Source: Streptomyces mirabilis (GTDB lineage: Bacteria > Actinomycetota > Actinomycetes > Streptomycetales > Streptomycetaceae). From it: a stretch of DNA of 64,000 nucleotides. Positions within the stretch are counted from its first letter, which is position 1; each line of letters opens with the position of its first letter. The notes beneath the pieces are model-generated. The model was not told where the DNA came from and ran no database searches. It saw only the letters and a program-made list of their open reading frames with translations. Positions 15,528 to 24,626 of the stretch are shown one piece after another. Where the stretch lies: contig NZ_JBCJKP010000001.1 in the NCBI RefSeq assembly GCF_039503195.1, forward strand, positions 5,518,001 through 5,582,000. Direction: 5' to 3'. The position numbers and the translations under genes were made by a program.

Positions 15528-17686
15528 ACGGCGTCGCCCCCGACGCCGGCCAGCAGGTCCTGGCGGGGATCCCGCAGGAGCTCGGCCAGGGCTTCGTGGG
15601 CCGGCCGGTACACCAGCCGGTCGTCCTCGTCGTCGTGGGCCAGATACCCGGCGAGCCTGCTCTTCAGCAGGTTCTCGATCATCCGGTCCGGCTCCTCGAC
15701 CGGCCTGCCGAGCAGCGCCCCGGCGACGGCAGGCCACACGTCCGACCAGGGGATGCCCGCGCCCAGCGCGAACGCGGCGGCCCGCAGCAGCGCGAGGGCG
15801 ACCTCCGCGGGCAGCCCCTCGTCCTCGACGAGCGCCAGATCGCGCCGGAGCAGACCGATGGTGCCCGCCTGCAACAGGTCGAGCCAGTCGGGGTTGCCCG
15901 CCAGGGCGTCGGGGTCGGACGCGTGGTGCAGCTGCTCGCCGGCCAGCCGGGCGTCCAGGAAGGACGGCCAGACCCGCTTGGCGACGGTCTCGGCCGCCTG
16001 CCGGGTGCTGTCGCCGCCGGACGTCTCGGCGCCGACCAGTGCCTGGACGTAGTCGGCGATGTCGCTCTCGCTGTCCGTCTCGTCGGTACGCAGCACGGAC
16101 GCCGTGGGAAAGACCTCGCGGAGCGCGCCGAGCAGCCCCGCCTCCCGCCCCGCGGGGCAGGGAGGGGCGGCGCGGTCCGCACGGGGGCGGCTGCTGCGTA
16201 CGCCGATCAGCAGCCGCAGGGACCGCTGCCGCTCCGGGCGGCGCTGGCCGGGCAGGGCGGGGGCGGCGCCGCAGTGGGCGGTGAGCGGGGCGAGGACGTC
16301 CCTGACCACGCGGAAGGGTTCGACGGACTCGTCCAGGCCGTCGAGGACGAGCGTGACCGGATCGCCCGGCTCGTCCAGATGGGCCAGCAGTTGGGCGCGG
16401 CGCTGTTCCACCGGGTCGTCGGTGGGCCCGGCCGGGCGCGGGGGCAGTTCCAGGGCGCGCAGCAGGTCGCCGAGCACGTCGGAGGCGGTGCGGTGGCGGG
16501 CCAGGACGGCGGCGGTGACGGAGCCCTCGGGCGGGACGGTCTCGGGCGCGGCCGAGCGCAGCGCTCGGCCGTAGCGCGGGTCGTCGCGGAACAGCGGGTC
16601 GCTGAGCGTCACGGCCCGCGCCAGCACGGCCGACTTGCCGCTGCCGGCGGTTCCGGTCAGCAGCAGGACACCGCGAGGACGGCCGAGGAACGCGGTGACG
16701 GCGCGGCCCAGTCCCTCGCGACCGCTGAAGTACCAGCCGGGGTCGGTCTCCTGGGGGCGGCCGCTGGCGCGGTCGAGCCAGTGGTCGACCTCGTCGGCCG
16801 GGGTGGCGACCTGGCGGCGCGCGGGCCCCACCAGTTCTCGTACGGGCCGGTAGCCGGGGTTCGGCAGACAGGGCGTCAGGGCCGTCTGGCCGCCGCCGTC
16901 CAGGACCCGCTTGAGCCGGTGCTTGCGCCGCTCGGTGTCGGTGCCGAGTTCGCTCTCGAACTCCGTCATCAGGTGGGCGACGCTCAGCCAGGGCGTGGTG
17001 ATCTGGGCGGTGGTGCGCAGCCGCTCCAGCACACGGCGCATCACCGAGGGGAACTGCCGTACCTGGACCAGCTGGTCGTGGGCGCAGGTGGCGACTACGT
17101 CCAGGCTGCCGCCGGTGCGCCGGCTCGGCAGGATCTCCTGGTGCAGCTTCTCCAGCTCCTCGGCGATCCCGGCCGCGTAGCAGGTGTTGATGACGACCAG
17201 GACGTGTTCGGCGCGGGAGTCGAGGGCGGCGGCGACGATCTCGCTGGTGCGGATGGCCGTGGCCAGCTGGCGCCGGGGTTCGGTCCTCGGCAACTGGAGG
17301 AAGTGGGTGCGGGAGGAACCCAGTTGGCCGTGTCCCGTGATGAAGACCACCAGGGCGCGGCCGGGCGTCTCGCGCACCTCGCTCTCGTGCAGGAAGCGCT
17401 CCACGTCGTAGCGCTCGCGCAGCTCCGGCGCGGGGACGTGGGTGAAGGGCTCCGGTGCCCCCGGAGCGCACCACCAGTCGGCCACGACGGAGAGCTGTTC
17501 GTCGATGCCGGCGGTGAACTCCGCGTCCCCGTCGCCGTAGTCACGGACGGCGAGGGTCAACAGAGTGCGCCGCGCGGAGTCCTCCTCCACGGTGTCCACC
17601 GACGCACGGGCCGCCGTGGCCCTCCCCGTATCGCCGGCGTCCCCCGGCTCCCCGATCCTGACAAGCCCGCCCGGCCGCCCTCGCAT
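15524..17686 (-). CDS. Caspase-like protease fused to a STAND/NACHT-like P-loop NTPase
   Basis: 720 aa from ATG 17686. The N-terminal caspase fold has the catalytic dyad FITGHGQ (His119) and VINTCYAAG (Cys169). After a linker the module starts at GWYFSGREGLGRAV with Walker A GTAGSGKS (345-352) and Walker B VTLVLDGLDES (about 444-454), followed by an alpha-helical region. Similar caspase-NTPase-WD40 proteins are regarded as bacterial conflict or programmed-death factors. The start is uncertain: ATGs at 17686 or 17707 crowd the divergent lipase start, and a GTG at 17590 (GGTGG site) would leave a normal promoter gap while keeping the caspase fold. Confidence 0.85.
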   Translation of the reverse strand: MRGRPGGLVRIGEPGDAGDTGRATAARASVDTVEEDSARRTLLTLAVRDYGDGDAEFTAGIDEQLSVVADWWCAPGAPEPFTHVPAPELRERYDVERFLHESEVRETPGRALVVFITGHGQLGSSRTHFLQLPRTEPRRQLATAIRTSEIVAAALDSRAEHVLVVINTCYAAGIAEELEKLHQEILPSRRTGGSLDVVATCAHDQLVQVRQFPSVMRRVLERLRTTAQITTPWLSVAHLMTEFESELGTDTERRKHRLKRVLDGGGQTALTPCLPNPGYRPVRELVGPARRQVATPADEVDHWLDRASGRPQETDPGWYFSGREGLGRAVTAFLGRPRGVLLLTGTAGSGKSAVLARAVTLSDPLFRDDPRYGRALRSAAPETVPPEGSVTAAVLARHRTASDVLGDLLRALELPPRPAGPTDDPVEQRRAQLLAHLDEPGDPVTLVLDGLDESVEPFRVVRDVLAPLTAHCGAAPALPGQRRPERQRSLRLLIGVRSSRPRADRAAPPCPAGREAGLLGALREVFPTASVLRTDETDSESDIADYVQALVGAETSGGDSTRQAAETVAKRVWPSFLDARLAGEQLHHASDPDALAGNPDWLDLLQAGTIGLLRRDLALVEDEGLPAEVALALLRAAAFALGAGIPWSDVWPAVAGALLGRPVEEPDRMIENLLKSRLAGYLAHDDEDDRLVYRPAHEALAELLRDPRQDLLAGVGGDAV

Positions 17687-17705
17687 GCTCTCTATTCTTC
17701 CCGCC

Positions 17706-19196
17706 ATGACCGAGCCGTCGCAGCCCAATACCGCAGGCCGCCGCCTGGACGAGCGGCCCTACAGCCTCCCCGGCCTCTCCCCGAACACGACGCAGGACGC
17801 CGTCGTCGTCGTTCCCGGCATCATGGGGAGCGAGTTGTACGACACCGAGTCCGGCGACGTCGTCTGGGGCCTCGCGAACGCCGGATGGCTGCTGAAGGCG
17901 TGGACGGCGCCCCAGGGCTTACGCGCCCTGCGCCTCACGCCCGACGAACGCGAGGGCCGCCTCGGCCGCATCCGGGCCCGGCGCCTGCTGCGCACCCCCG
18001 CCTGGAGCCCGTTCCTGCGCGGCATCGAGCCCTACAACGACCTGGTCGCGACCGTCACCCGGAGCGTGGCCGACCCGGAGGCCGTGCTGCCCTTCGCCTA
18101 CGACTGGCGGCTGTCGGTCGCCACGAACGCCCGGTTCCTCGCCGAGGCGGCGCGCGAACACCTGGAACGGTGGCGGCGGCACCCCGCACACGCGCTCGCC
18201 CGCAAGCACCGGGTCGACGAACGGGAGGGGCGGCTCGTCTTCGTCGCGCACTCCATGGGCGGACTGCTCACCCTCGCCGCTCTCACCGACGGCCCCGATG
18301 GCGACCTCGCGGCGGACACCCGTGGGGTGCTCACCCTCGGTACGCCCTTCCAGGGGGCGGTGGCCGCCGCCGCGATCCTCAACACCGGGCAGGGAGCGCC
18401 GGTTCCGCTGCCGCACGGCAGGCTCAGGAGACTCGCTTACACCATGCCGGGCCTGCACGACCTGCTCCCGACGTTCCCCTGTCTCGACGAGGGCCTGAAC
18501 ATCCGCCGGCTGAGCCCCACGGACATCGCCGACCTGGGCGGCGACAAGGATCTGGCCGTCGACTCCCAGACCCTGCACGACACCCTGCGCGGGCGGGCGC
18601 TGCCCGGGCACCGGGCGCTGGTGGGCATCAGCCAGTCCACCCTCCAGTCCCTGACCCTCCGTCAGGGCGTCGTGACCGCCTCCGAGCACTGCTACCGCGA
18701 GCACAGCGACGGCGAGCTGATGCGCGACGAGACGGGCGCCCCGCGCCGCTTCGACGTGGGCGGCGACGGCACCGTACACAAGGAGTCCGCCTCCCCGACC
18801 CGCGCCACCGTGCCCCTCGCGCTGCAGCACGGTGCGCTGGCCCAGGGGGAGGCCGCGTTGGAGGCGGTGACCTCGTTCCTGGAGGAGGACGAGCACCTCG
18901 GTCCCGCGCAGGCCGGGGCACGGGTCGGCATCGAGGTCCCGGACCTCGTCGCGCCGGGCACTCCCTGGACGGTCCGGGTGCGCGGCGTCGACAGTCCCGC
19001 GGGGCTGGACTGCGCGGTCGAGGAGGTCGGCGGGGCCTTCGCCGGACCCGCCCGGCTGTACGGCGACGACGACCACCTCGCGGCCCGTGTCACCGTGCCC
19101 GCGCCCGGCCTCTACCGGGTCACCCTGGACACGGGCGACCCCACTCCGCTGACCCAACTCGTCCTCGCGGCCCCGGACGAGCGGGACGACGGCTGA
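17706..19196 (+). CDS. LCAT-like lipase/acyltransferase (alpha/beta hydrolase)
   Basis: 496 aa. Begins with the LCAT family pattern VVVVPGIMGSELYD; nucleophile motif VFVAHSMGGLL; acid region DVGGDGTVHKESASP; a later His (LALQHGALA). A C-terminal beta-rich extension (about 400-496) is extra. The substrate is probably a lipid ester. No signal peptide is seen, so it should be cytoplasmic. It is divergent from the caspase-NTPase gene with start codons at most a few dozen bases apart, suggesting co-regulation; it may be an effector or target of that system. Confidence 0.85.
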   Translation: MTEPSQPNTAGRRLDERPYSLPGLSPNTTQDAVVVVPGIMGSELYDTESGDVVWGLANAGWLLKAWTAPQGLRALRLTPDEREGRLGRIRARRLLRTPAWSPFLRGIEPYNDLVATVTRSVADPEAVLPFAYDWRLSVATNARFLAEAAREHLERWRRHPAHALARKHRVDEREGRLVFVAHSMGGLLTLAALTDGPDGDLAADTRGVLTLGTPFQGAVAAAAILNTGQGAPVPLPHGRLRRLAYTMPGLHDLLPTFPCLDEGLNIRRLSPTDIADLGGDKDLAVDSQTLHDTLRGRALPGHRALVGISQSTLQSLTLRQGVVTASEHCYREHSDGELMRDETGAPRRFDVGGDGTVHKESASPTRATVPLALQHGALAQGEAALEAVTSFLEEDEHLGPAQAGARVGIEVPDLVAPGTPWTVRVRGVDSPAGLDCAVEEVGGAFAGPARLYGDDDHLAARVTVPAPGLYRVTLDTGDPTPLTQLVLAAPDERDDG

Positions 19197-19303
19197 GACT
19201 CCCCCGCAACCTGCGCCGACTATGGTGTCGACACGAATCGAACGCGCAATGGTTCGAACCGGTCCGGAGCGAGCGGTCCGGACAGAACGGCAAGGGGCAC
19301 GCG

Positions 19304-20824
19304 GTGGCGGACGAGGGGCGGCTGGTCGCCGGGCGCTATCGGCTGATCGAACAGATCGGCCGTGGCGGCATGGGCACGGTGTGGCGTGCCGAGGACGAGG
19401 TCCTCAGCCGTGAGGTCGCGGTCAAGCGGCTGCATGTCCAGCGGCACCTGACCGACGACGAGCTCGCCACCCTCCACGAACGCACCCGCCGGGAGGCGCG
19501 CAGCGCCGCCCGTATCGCGCATTCCCACGTGGTCGTCGTGCACGACGTGGTGGACGACGAGGGGCTGCCCTGCATCGTCATGGAGTACGTGCCCTCCACG
19601 ACCCTCGCCGCCCTGCTCGCGGACGGCGGCGCGGTGCCGCCCACCGAGGCCGCACGGATCGGCCTCGGCATGGTCGCCGCGCTGCGGGCCGCGCACGCCG
19701 CCGGGGTGCTGCACCGTGACGTCAAGCCGGGCAACGTCCTGCTCGGCGCCGACGGCCGCGTCGTCCTCACCGACTTCGGCATCGCCATGGCGACCGGCAC
19801 CTCGACGCTGACCAGGACCGGCGAGATCATCGGCTCGATCGACTACATCGCGCCCGAACGGATGCGGGGCAAGAAGCCCGGACCCGCCGCGGACCTGTGG
19901 GCGCTCGGGGCGACCCTCTACCAGTCCGTCGAGGGGCGGCCTCCGTTCCGCAAGGCCACGGCCGTGGAGACGGCGTACGCCATCGCCGTCGACCCGGTCG
20001 ACCCCATGAAGCAGGCCGGGCCGCTGGAACCCCTCATAGACGCGCTGCTCGCGAAGGAACCGCAGGAGCGGCCCTCGGCGGAGGAGGTGGAGCGGGTTCT
20101 GAGGGAAGTGGTGTCGGGGGTACCGACGCAGCTGACGCCCACGCGTCCGGTACCGGCACCGATACCAGCGCCGGCGCAGTCTCCGGCGACCGCGACGACG
20201 GTGGCACCGGCGCGGGAAGACGCACCGCCCCGGGCCCGTGGGCGCCGCGTGGCCGTCTGGAGCGCGCTGGCCGTGGTGCTTGCGGCCGCGACGGTGGCGG
20301 GCGGGTGGTCCATGACCCGAGAGGGCAAGAGCGGCGGCACCCACCACAAAGCCGCCGCTTCCACCTCCGCGCCCCCGGCCGTTCCCGCGGGCCACCACCT
20401 GGTCACGGAGAAGAAGTTGGGCGTCTCCTTCCCGGTCCCGGACGGCTGGAAGCGTGGCAAGGCGTCGGCCGAACAGGTCACCTACGTCGACGAAACCCGT
20501 CTCGTGGACCTCACGATCGGCATGGTCGAGCCTGCGGGCGCGAACCCCGAGTCGCACTTCACGAACATCGAGGCGAACACCAAGCTCAACTACCCGTCCT
20601 CATACCGGAAACTGCGCATGCAGCGCACCACGTTCCAGGGGAAGCCCGCGGCCGTGTGGGAGTTCACCTTCAAGGGCCGGGTCCGGGCGTTCCGCGCCAT
20701 CGACCTGGGCTTCGGGCAGGAGGGCGGCCGGGAGTACGACATCTACCTCTCGGCTCCGGACCTCAAGTGGGACACCTTCCGCCCGGTCTTCGACACGGTC
20801 TCGGCGGGCTTCCGGGTCGGCTGA
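19304..20824 (+). CDS. Membrane Ser/Thr protein kinase
   Basis: 506 aa, GTG start with an AAGGGG site. Kinase motifs: GRGGMG glycine loop, VAVKRL, HRDVKPGN, DFGIA, APE. A Pro/Ala linker and one membrane helix (about 310-330) lead to an outer domain of about 140 residues (LGVSFPVPDGWKR ... FDTVSAGF) that resembles LpqN/PsbP-like folds rather than PASTA. Signals from the cell surface are presumably converted to phosphorylation. It follows the lipase in the same direction after about 107 bp. Confidence 0.93.
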   Translation: MADEGRLVAGRYRLIEQIGRGGMGTVWRAEDEVLSREVAVKRLHVQRHLTDDELATLHERTRREARSAARIAHSHVVVVHDVVDDEGLPCIVMEYVPSTTLAALLADGGAVPPTEAARIGLGMVAALRAAHAAGVLHRDVKPGNVLLGADGRVVLTDFGIAMATGTSTLTRTGEIIGSIDYIAPERMRGKKPGPAADLWALGATLYQSVEGRPPFRKATAVETAYAIAVDPVDPMKQAGPLEPLIDALLAKEPQERPSAEEVERVLREVVSGVPTQLTPTRPVPAPIPAPAQSPATATTVAPAREDAPPRARGRRVAVWSALAVVLAAATVAGGWSMTREGKSGGTHHKAAASTSAPPAVPAGHHLVTEKKLGVSFPVPDGWKRGKASAEQVTYVDETRLVDLTIGMVEPAGANPESHFTNIEANTKLNYPSSYRKLRMQRTTFQGKPAAVWEFTFKGRVRAFRAIDLGFGQEGGREYDIYLSAPDLKWDTFRPVFDTVSAGFRVG

Positions 20825-20877
20825 GTCCGGACGGCGGGGCTGGGGCGGCGGATCGGGACGGCGGTCAGTACGGCGGT

Positions 20878-21414
20878 TCAGGACCTGCCGTCCGTCAGTT
20901 CACTGGCGTCGAGCGGCAGGCGCAGGCTGACCCGGCGGCGTACGGAGGCGAGTTCGCGGTGCAGGGGTGAGCGCGGCACGGCCAGTACCGGGCAGGCGGC
21001 GTGCGCGAGGCAGTAGCGCGCGACGGAGGGGAACAGCGCCCGGCGCATCCGGCCGCGTCGCCCGCCGCCGATCACCAGGAGGTCGCCGATGCGGTCGGCG
21101 GTCCGCACCAGGGCGCGCCCCGGCCGGTCCCACACGACCAACCCCCGGCACGGCACTCCGGGCCCGTCGGCGCCGAAGGCCGTGTCCAGGGCGGTGAGCA
21201 GCCGGTCGTCCGCCATCTGCCGGAACTCGGTCATCGGCGGCGCGAGCATCGAACTCGGGTGCGCGAGCGCGCCGCGCGGCGGTTCCCAGGCACCCACGGC
21301 CAGCAGCACGGCACCGGTGCGGCGCGCCTCGAACGCGCCCCGGTGCAGCGCCGCCAGACTCCCCGGCGAACCGCTCACCCCCACGACGACCCGCCGCCGC
21401 TCTCCCTCGCCCAT
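20878..21414 (-). CDS. Universal stress protein
   Basis: 178 aa UspA-fold protein: N-terminal RRVVVGVSGSPGSLAAL and the ATP-binding tail VIGGGRRGRMRRALFPSVARYCLAHAACPVLAVP. Start chosen at MGEGERRRV because the 42-residue upstream extension has no family similarity. Convergent with the kinase gene. Confidence 0.88.
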   Translation of the reverse strand: MGEGERRRVVVGVSGSPGSLAALHRGAFEARRTGAVLLAVGAWEPPRGALAHPSSMLAPPMTEFRQMADDRLLTALDTAFGADGPGVPCRGLVVWDRPGRALVRTADRIGDLLVIGGGRRGRMRRALFPSVARYCLAHAACPVLAVPRSPLHRELASVRRRVSLRLPLDASELTDGRS

Positions 21415-21606
21415 CGCTCGCTCACCCCTCGGCGTACGTCGACACGGGTATCGCGTTCCATCGAACGCGGGGCGAGGGCGGCGGGCCAGGGGGTTGGCGT
21501 TCACCTGACGAGGTCCCGACCGTTCATGACACTTCGGCACACACCTCTGTCGTCCGGTCGTCGGAGCTCGCGACGACCGGGGCGGGGGCGGGTGAGGTGC
21601 CTTGGA

Positions 21607-21987
21607 TCAGCCGGCGCAGAGGGTCAGGTTGATGGTGGCGCCGATGGACACGGTCTTCGGGCTGTGCGGGTCGACCGAGTGGACCGAGCCCGGCTTGCCG
21701 TTCTTGCCGCAGTCCACCTTGGTGACCGTGCCGAGCTTGAGCTGGCCCTTCAGCAGCAGTTGCTTGGCGAAGTCCAGGTCGAGGCCCGCGAACTCCAGCG
21801 GGAACTTACTGCCCTTCACCAGCACGTTGGTGGCGTCGTTGCCGGCCGAGGTGGTCGCGGCGGCGGGCTGCGCGGGGCTGGATCCGTTGGTGACGGCGGT
21901 GGCCAGGGCGGTGCCGCCGCCGGCCACGATCAGGGCGGCGGCGAGACCCGCGATGGCCGTGACGCGCTTGCGGCGGGTCTTGCGCAC
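21607..21987 (-). CDS. Small membrane-anchored protein with a PASTA-like tail
   Basis: 126 aa if the GTG at VRKTRRKRV is used. Basic N-terminus, one hydrophobic segment (about 10-31), Ala/Ser/Thr linker, then an outer domain ending SVHSVDPHSPKTVSIGATINLTLC, PASTA-like. No good ribosome site is seen and the upstream sigma gene is broken, so the true N-terminus may be lost. Presumably once paired with that sigma factor. Confidence 0.55.
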   Translation of the reverse strand: MRKTRRKRVTAIAGLAAALIVAGGGTALATAVTNGSSPAQPAAATTSAGNDATNVLVKGSKFPLEFAGLDLDFAKQLLLKGQLKLGTVTKVDCGKNGKPGSVHSVDPHSPKTVSIGATINLTLCAG

Positions 21988-22280
21988 GATGCCGTCGGTG
22001 TCGACGGACGGCGCGTCGGCGGAGCGGCCCGGTCGCCGCCGTTGTCGGGGTGTGCGGGGGTGCGGCGGAATCTTCGCCAACGGTCGTTCGCCAGGTTCAC
22101 CGTGATCCGCCGCACATAGGCGTCGGGGGCGTCCTTGGCGGCGATCGTGCGCCACTTGCGGCAGGTCCGTTCCAGGGTCTCCTGGAGCAGGTCCTCCGCG
22201 GCTTCGCGGCTCCCCGTCAAGACGAGGGCGCCACGGAACAGGGCGGCCGACCGGGCGGCGACGAAAGCGGGAAAGTCCAT
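21930..22280 (-). pseudogene. Truncated ECF sigma factor lacking region 4
   Basis: Region 2 of a SigE-family ECF sigma factor is intact (MDFPAFVAARSAALFRGALV, then AAEDLLQETLERTCRKW and YVRRITVNLANDRWRRFRR). Instead of region 4 the frame continues into an unrelated Pro/Arg/Ser tail and stops inside the next gene. The -35-binding helix-turn-helix is therefore missing, most simply by an internal deletion fusing the sigma gene to its downstream neighbour. Confidence 0.75.
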
Positions 22281-22343
22281 GTCCAGCGACTCGGTCCCGC
22301 CACGCTCGGCGCCCACAGCGGCCGTACCGGTTCGGCATGCGGC

Positions 22344-22376
22344 CGGTATGGGGTCGGTATGGGGTCGGTATGCGGT
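22344..22376. repeat. Three 11-bp direct repeats upstream of the truncated sigma gene
   Basis: CGGTATGGGGT, CGGTATGGGGT and CGGTATGCGGT in tandem, spacing one helical turn, with looser CGGCATG copies on both sides. They lie 64-96 bp upstream of the sigma start. Confidence 0.75.
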
Positions 22377-22519
22377 AGGCATGCACTCGGCATGTACACG
22401 GTCCGGCAGCCTGACATAGCCGGATTTGCCCTCGGGGCCGGTCGTTAGGGTGAGCGCGCCAAAACGTCCAGCTCGAACCATGCCCACGGTGAAGAGTGAA
22501 CAGTGAAGAGGTGACGGCG

Positions 22520-23050
22520 GTGGGGGCGCCGATACGGTCGCACATTTCCGACTACGCCGAGACCGGGCCGGCCGAGCCGTCGGCCAAGGCTGACTCCCCG
22601 GCCCCGGAACCTCGTCCGTCGAACCCGGAGCCGCGTCGTTCGCGCCTGCTCGACTACGCCGAGGCGGAGCCGCCCGTACGGCGGGACGTGGAGGGACGGC
22701 AGGCCCCGAAGCTCGGTCTTCCGGCCTACCACACCCCCGTGCTCGTCCCGGCCCATCCGCGCTACGTCGACGCGCTGGACGCCTCCGGCCGCTCCACCCG
22801 CGTGCCCTTCATCGCCTACGAACTGTTCGAACACCCCACGGACGGGACCGTGGCCCTCGCCTTCACCACGCCGGCCCGGCTGGTGGCCGCGCTCGGCGAG
22901 GCCCAGCCGTGGGTCGCCACGTCGATCGGGCCGCTGGCCGAGGGAGTGCGCGAGCACGGCGTCACCGTCCGCGTCGACCCGCGCGTCGCGCCCGGACACC
23001 ACAACTGGCGGCCGGACGATCTGGCCGCCTACGCACGGGAGGTGCGCTGA
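22520..23050 (+). CDS. SAV_915-family protein, first gene of a type VII cassette
   Basis: 176 aa using the GTG at VGAPIRSHISDYAE, which has a GAAGAGG site 7 nt upstream; the frame is open from 22496. A Pro-rich N-terminus with two LDYAE/SDYAE copies is followed by a compact domain (TRVPFIAYELFEHPTDGTVALAFT). As I recall, such proteins often sit beside WXG100 genes in streptomycetes; function unknown. Stop overlaps the next start (TGATG). Confidence 0.75.
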   Translation: MGAPIRSHISDYAETGPAEPSAKADSPAPEPRPSNPEPRRSRLLDYAEAEPPVRRDVEGRQAPKLGLPAYHTPVLVPAHPRYVDALDASGRSTRVPFIAYELFEHPTDGTVALAFTTPARLVAALGEAQPWVATSIGPLAEGVREHGVTVRVDPRVAPGHHNWRPDDLAAYAREVR

Positions 23051-23352
23051 TGCCGCCCGACTTCAAGGCGGTCCTGAGCGACCTCACCTCGATGTCCAAG
23101 ACCTTCCACGACGAGGCCACCCACTACCGGAACCTGCACGACCAGGTCGCCCCGCCCGTCGTCAGCGGCGGTGACAGCGGCCTCGACCACGCCATCAAGG
23201 AGGTCGCCGACCTCATCGTCGCCCTGCACACCGGCTTCGCGGACCGGCTGGACGACCACGGAGACAAGGTGACGTACGCCCGCGACTCGTTCCAGCGGCA
23301 CGACATCGACGTACACGGTCTGTTCGACGACCTGATGGTGGGGGACGGCTGA
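23050..23352 (+). CDS. WXG100-like small protein (DUF6317-type)
   Basis: 100 aa, predicted helical hairpin without a canonical WXG. The FARDS-like segment YARDSFQRHDIDVHGLFDDLM closes the protein. The size, all-helical nature and place before a WXG effector suggest a secretion partner or chaperone for type VII export. Overlaps both neighbours by one base. Confidence 0.75.
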   Translation: MPPDFKAVLSDLTSMSKTFHDEATHYRNLHDQVAPPVVSGGDSGLDHAIKEVADLIVALHTGFADRLDDHGDKVTYARDSFQRHDIDVHGLFDDLMVGDG

Positions 23353-24626
23353 TGAGCGACAGCTGGGTCGGCGGCGACATCGGTGGACTGCGCACGATGG
23401 CCGAGACGTACAAGAACGCCAAGAAGAAGCTCGAGGATGTCGTCCGTCCGCTCAGCAGCGCCGTCGAGGAGCTGGTCGGCGACGCGAGTTGGAAGGGCGA
23501 CGCGGCCGAGGCCTTCCGCGCCACCTGGAGCGAGGACGCCCTCACGGCGGGCGCCTTTGCCAACCTCGTCCACGACGCGGGCGACATTCTCGACACCCTC
23601 GTCGGCGCGCTGTCCGCCTGCGAGACCGCTCTGCAGAACGCCGAGCACATCGCCGTGAAGAAGGGCGTACCCATGGGCGCCCAGGGCGCTCCGCTCCCGT
23701 TCGTGACGTCCGACCCGCCGAGCGCCGACGAACAGCGGACGATCTCGGCGTTCGGCGAGTACGACAAGGTGCGCACGGAGATCCTGCATACGGCGCAGCA
23801 CGCGAGGTTGGTCGCGGCGGACAAGTTGCGGGGGTTGTACGCACAGGTCACCGCGCCGGTGTCACCGGGCGACAAGATCACCCTTGCCGACATGCTGCGG
23901 GGTCTGTACGCGTACGACGCCGAGGACGCCCGAGCCGGCGGCAAGGAGGCCCGCACACTGATCGACGGTGCCAAGGAGGAGGAGCGGGCGGCCAAGAAGG
24001 AACTCCGCGCGGAGCGCAAGGCCTATCAGAAGGCAGGTCGTTCGCTGCCCAAGGACCTCCCCGCCAAGAGCGCCTACCGCGACGCGATGACGAGGGTCGA
24101 CTCGCTGGAAGAGGACATCGCCCGCGCCGACCACGGCAGCACCAAGCTCCCCTACGACCGGGCCCTCAACATCAAACTGGCCGACGCAGCCGAGGCGTTG
24201 CGTCTCGGGCGAAGCCTCGAAGCGCTGCCGGAGTTCCTCAAGGAGGTCCCGGTGCTGGACGTCGCCGCGGCTGCGGCGTGCGGTCTGGTGGAGGCGAAGG
24301 ACGACCACGACAAGGGCTGGTCCTGGCAGCACTCCGTCGTTGTCGACGGCGGTGCCGCACTCGGCGGCGTCGCCGTCGGCGCGGGTGTTGTGGCCGCGCT
24401 GCCCATCGAAGGCGCGGTCGCGCTGGCCGGCGTCGGGGTCGTGGCCGCGGTGGGCGCGACCAGTCTCCTCGACCACTCCTTCCATGAGCACTGGAGCGAG
24501 GACATCCACGACCACGGCGTAGTCGGTGGTGTGCTGACCGGCACGGGCCACGTCTTCACGGAAACCGGGGACGACGGCGTACGAATGGCGAAGGACATCT
24601 GGCATGGCGTCAAGACGATCTTCTGA
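23352..24626 (+). CDS. Putative type VII-secreted WXG-domain effector
   Basis: 424 aa. N-terminal WXG100-type hairpin (about 1-95) with a WKGDAAEAFRATW motif in place of classic WxG; a long charged coiled-coil-like region (about 190-265, KEEERAAKKELRAERKAYQK); then a Gly/Ala-rich hydrophobic double segment (about 325-375) and a short charged tail. The hydrophobic end suggests a membrane-acting effector, but no enzyme motif is seen. Its 3' end overlaps the next membrane-protein gene by 23 bp, as toxin-immunity pairs often do. Confidence 0.75.
   Translation: MSDSWVGGDIGGLRTMAETYKNAKKKLEDVVRPLSSAVEELVGDASWKGDAAEAFRATWSEDALTAGAFANLVHDAGDILDTLVGALSACETALQNAEHIAVKKGVPMGAQGAPLPFVTSDPPSADEQRTISAFGEYDKVRTEILHTAQHARLVAADKLRGLYAQVTAPVSPGDKITLADMLRGLYAYDAEDARAGGKEARTLIDGAKEEERAAKKELRAERKAYQKAGRSLPKDLPAKSAYRDAMTRVDSLEEDIARADHGSTKLPYDRALNIKLADAAEALRLGRSLEALPEFLKEVPVLDVAAAAACGLVEAKDDHDKGWSWQHSVVVDGGAALGGVAVGAGVVAALPIEGAVALAGVGVVAAVGATSLLDHSFHEHWSEDIHDHGVVGGVLTGTGHVFTETGDDGVRMAKDIWHGVKTIF

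Noticed and set aside
15596..19303. Plus-strand extension of the Ser/Thr kinase frame across the caspase and lipase genes
   Set aside because: Only the part from GTG 19304 shows kinase similarity; upstream sequence is antisense or out of frame with motif-bearing genes.
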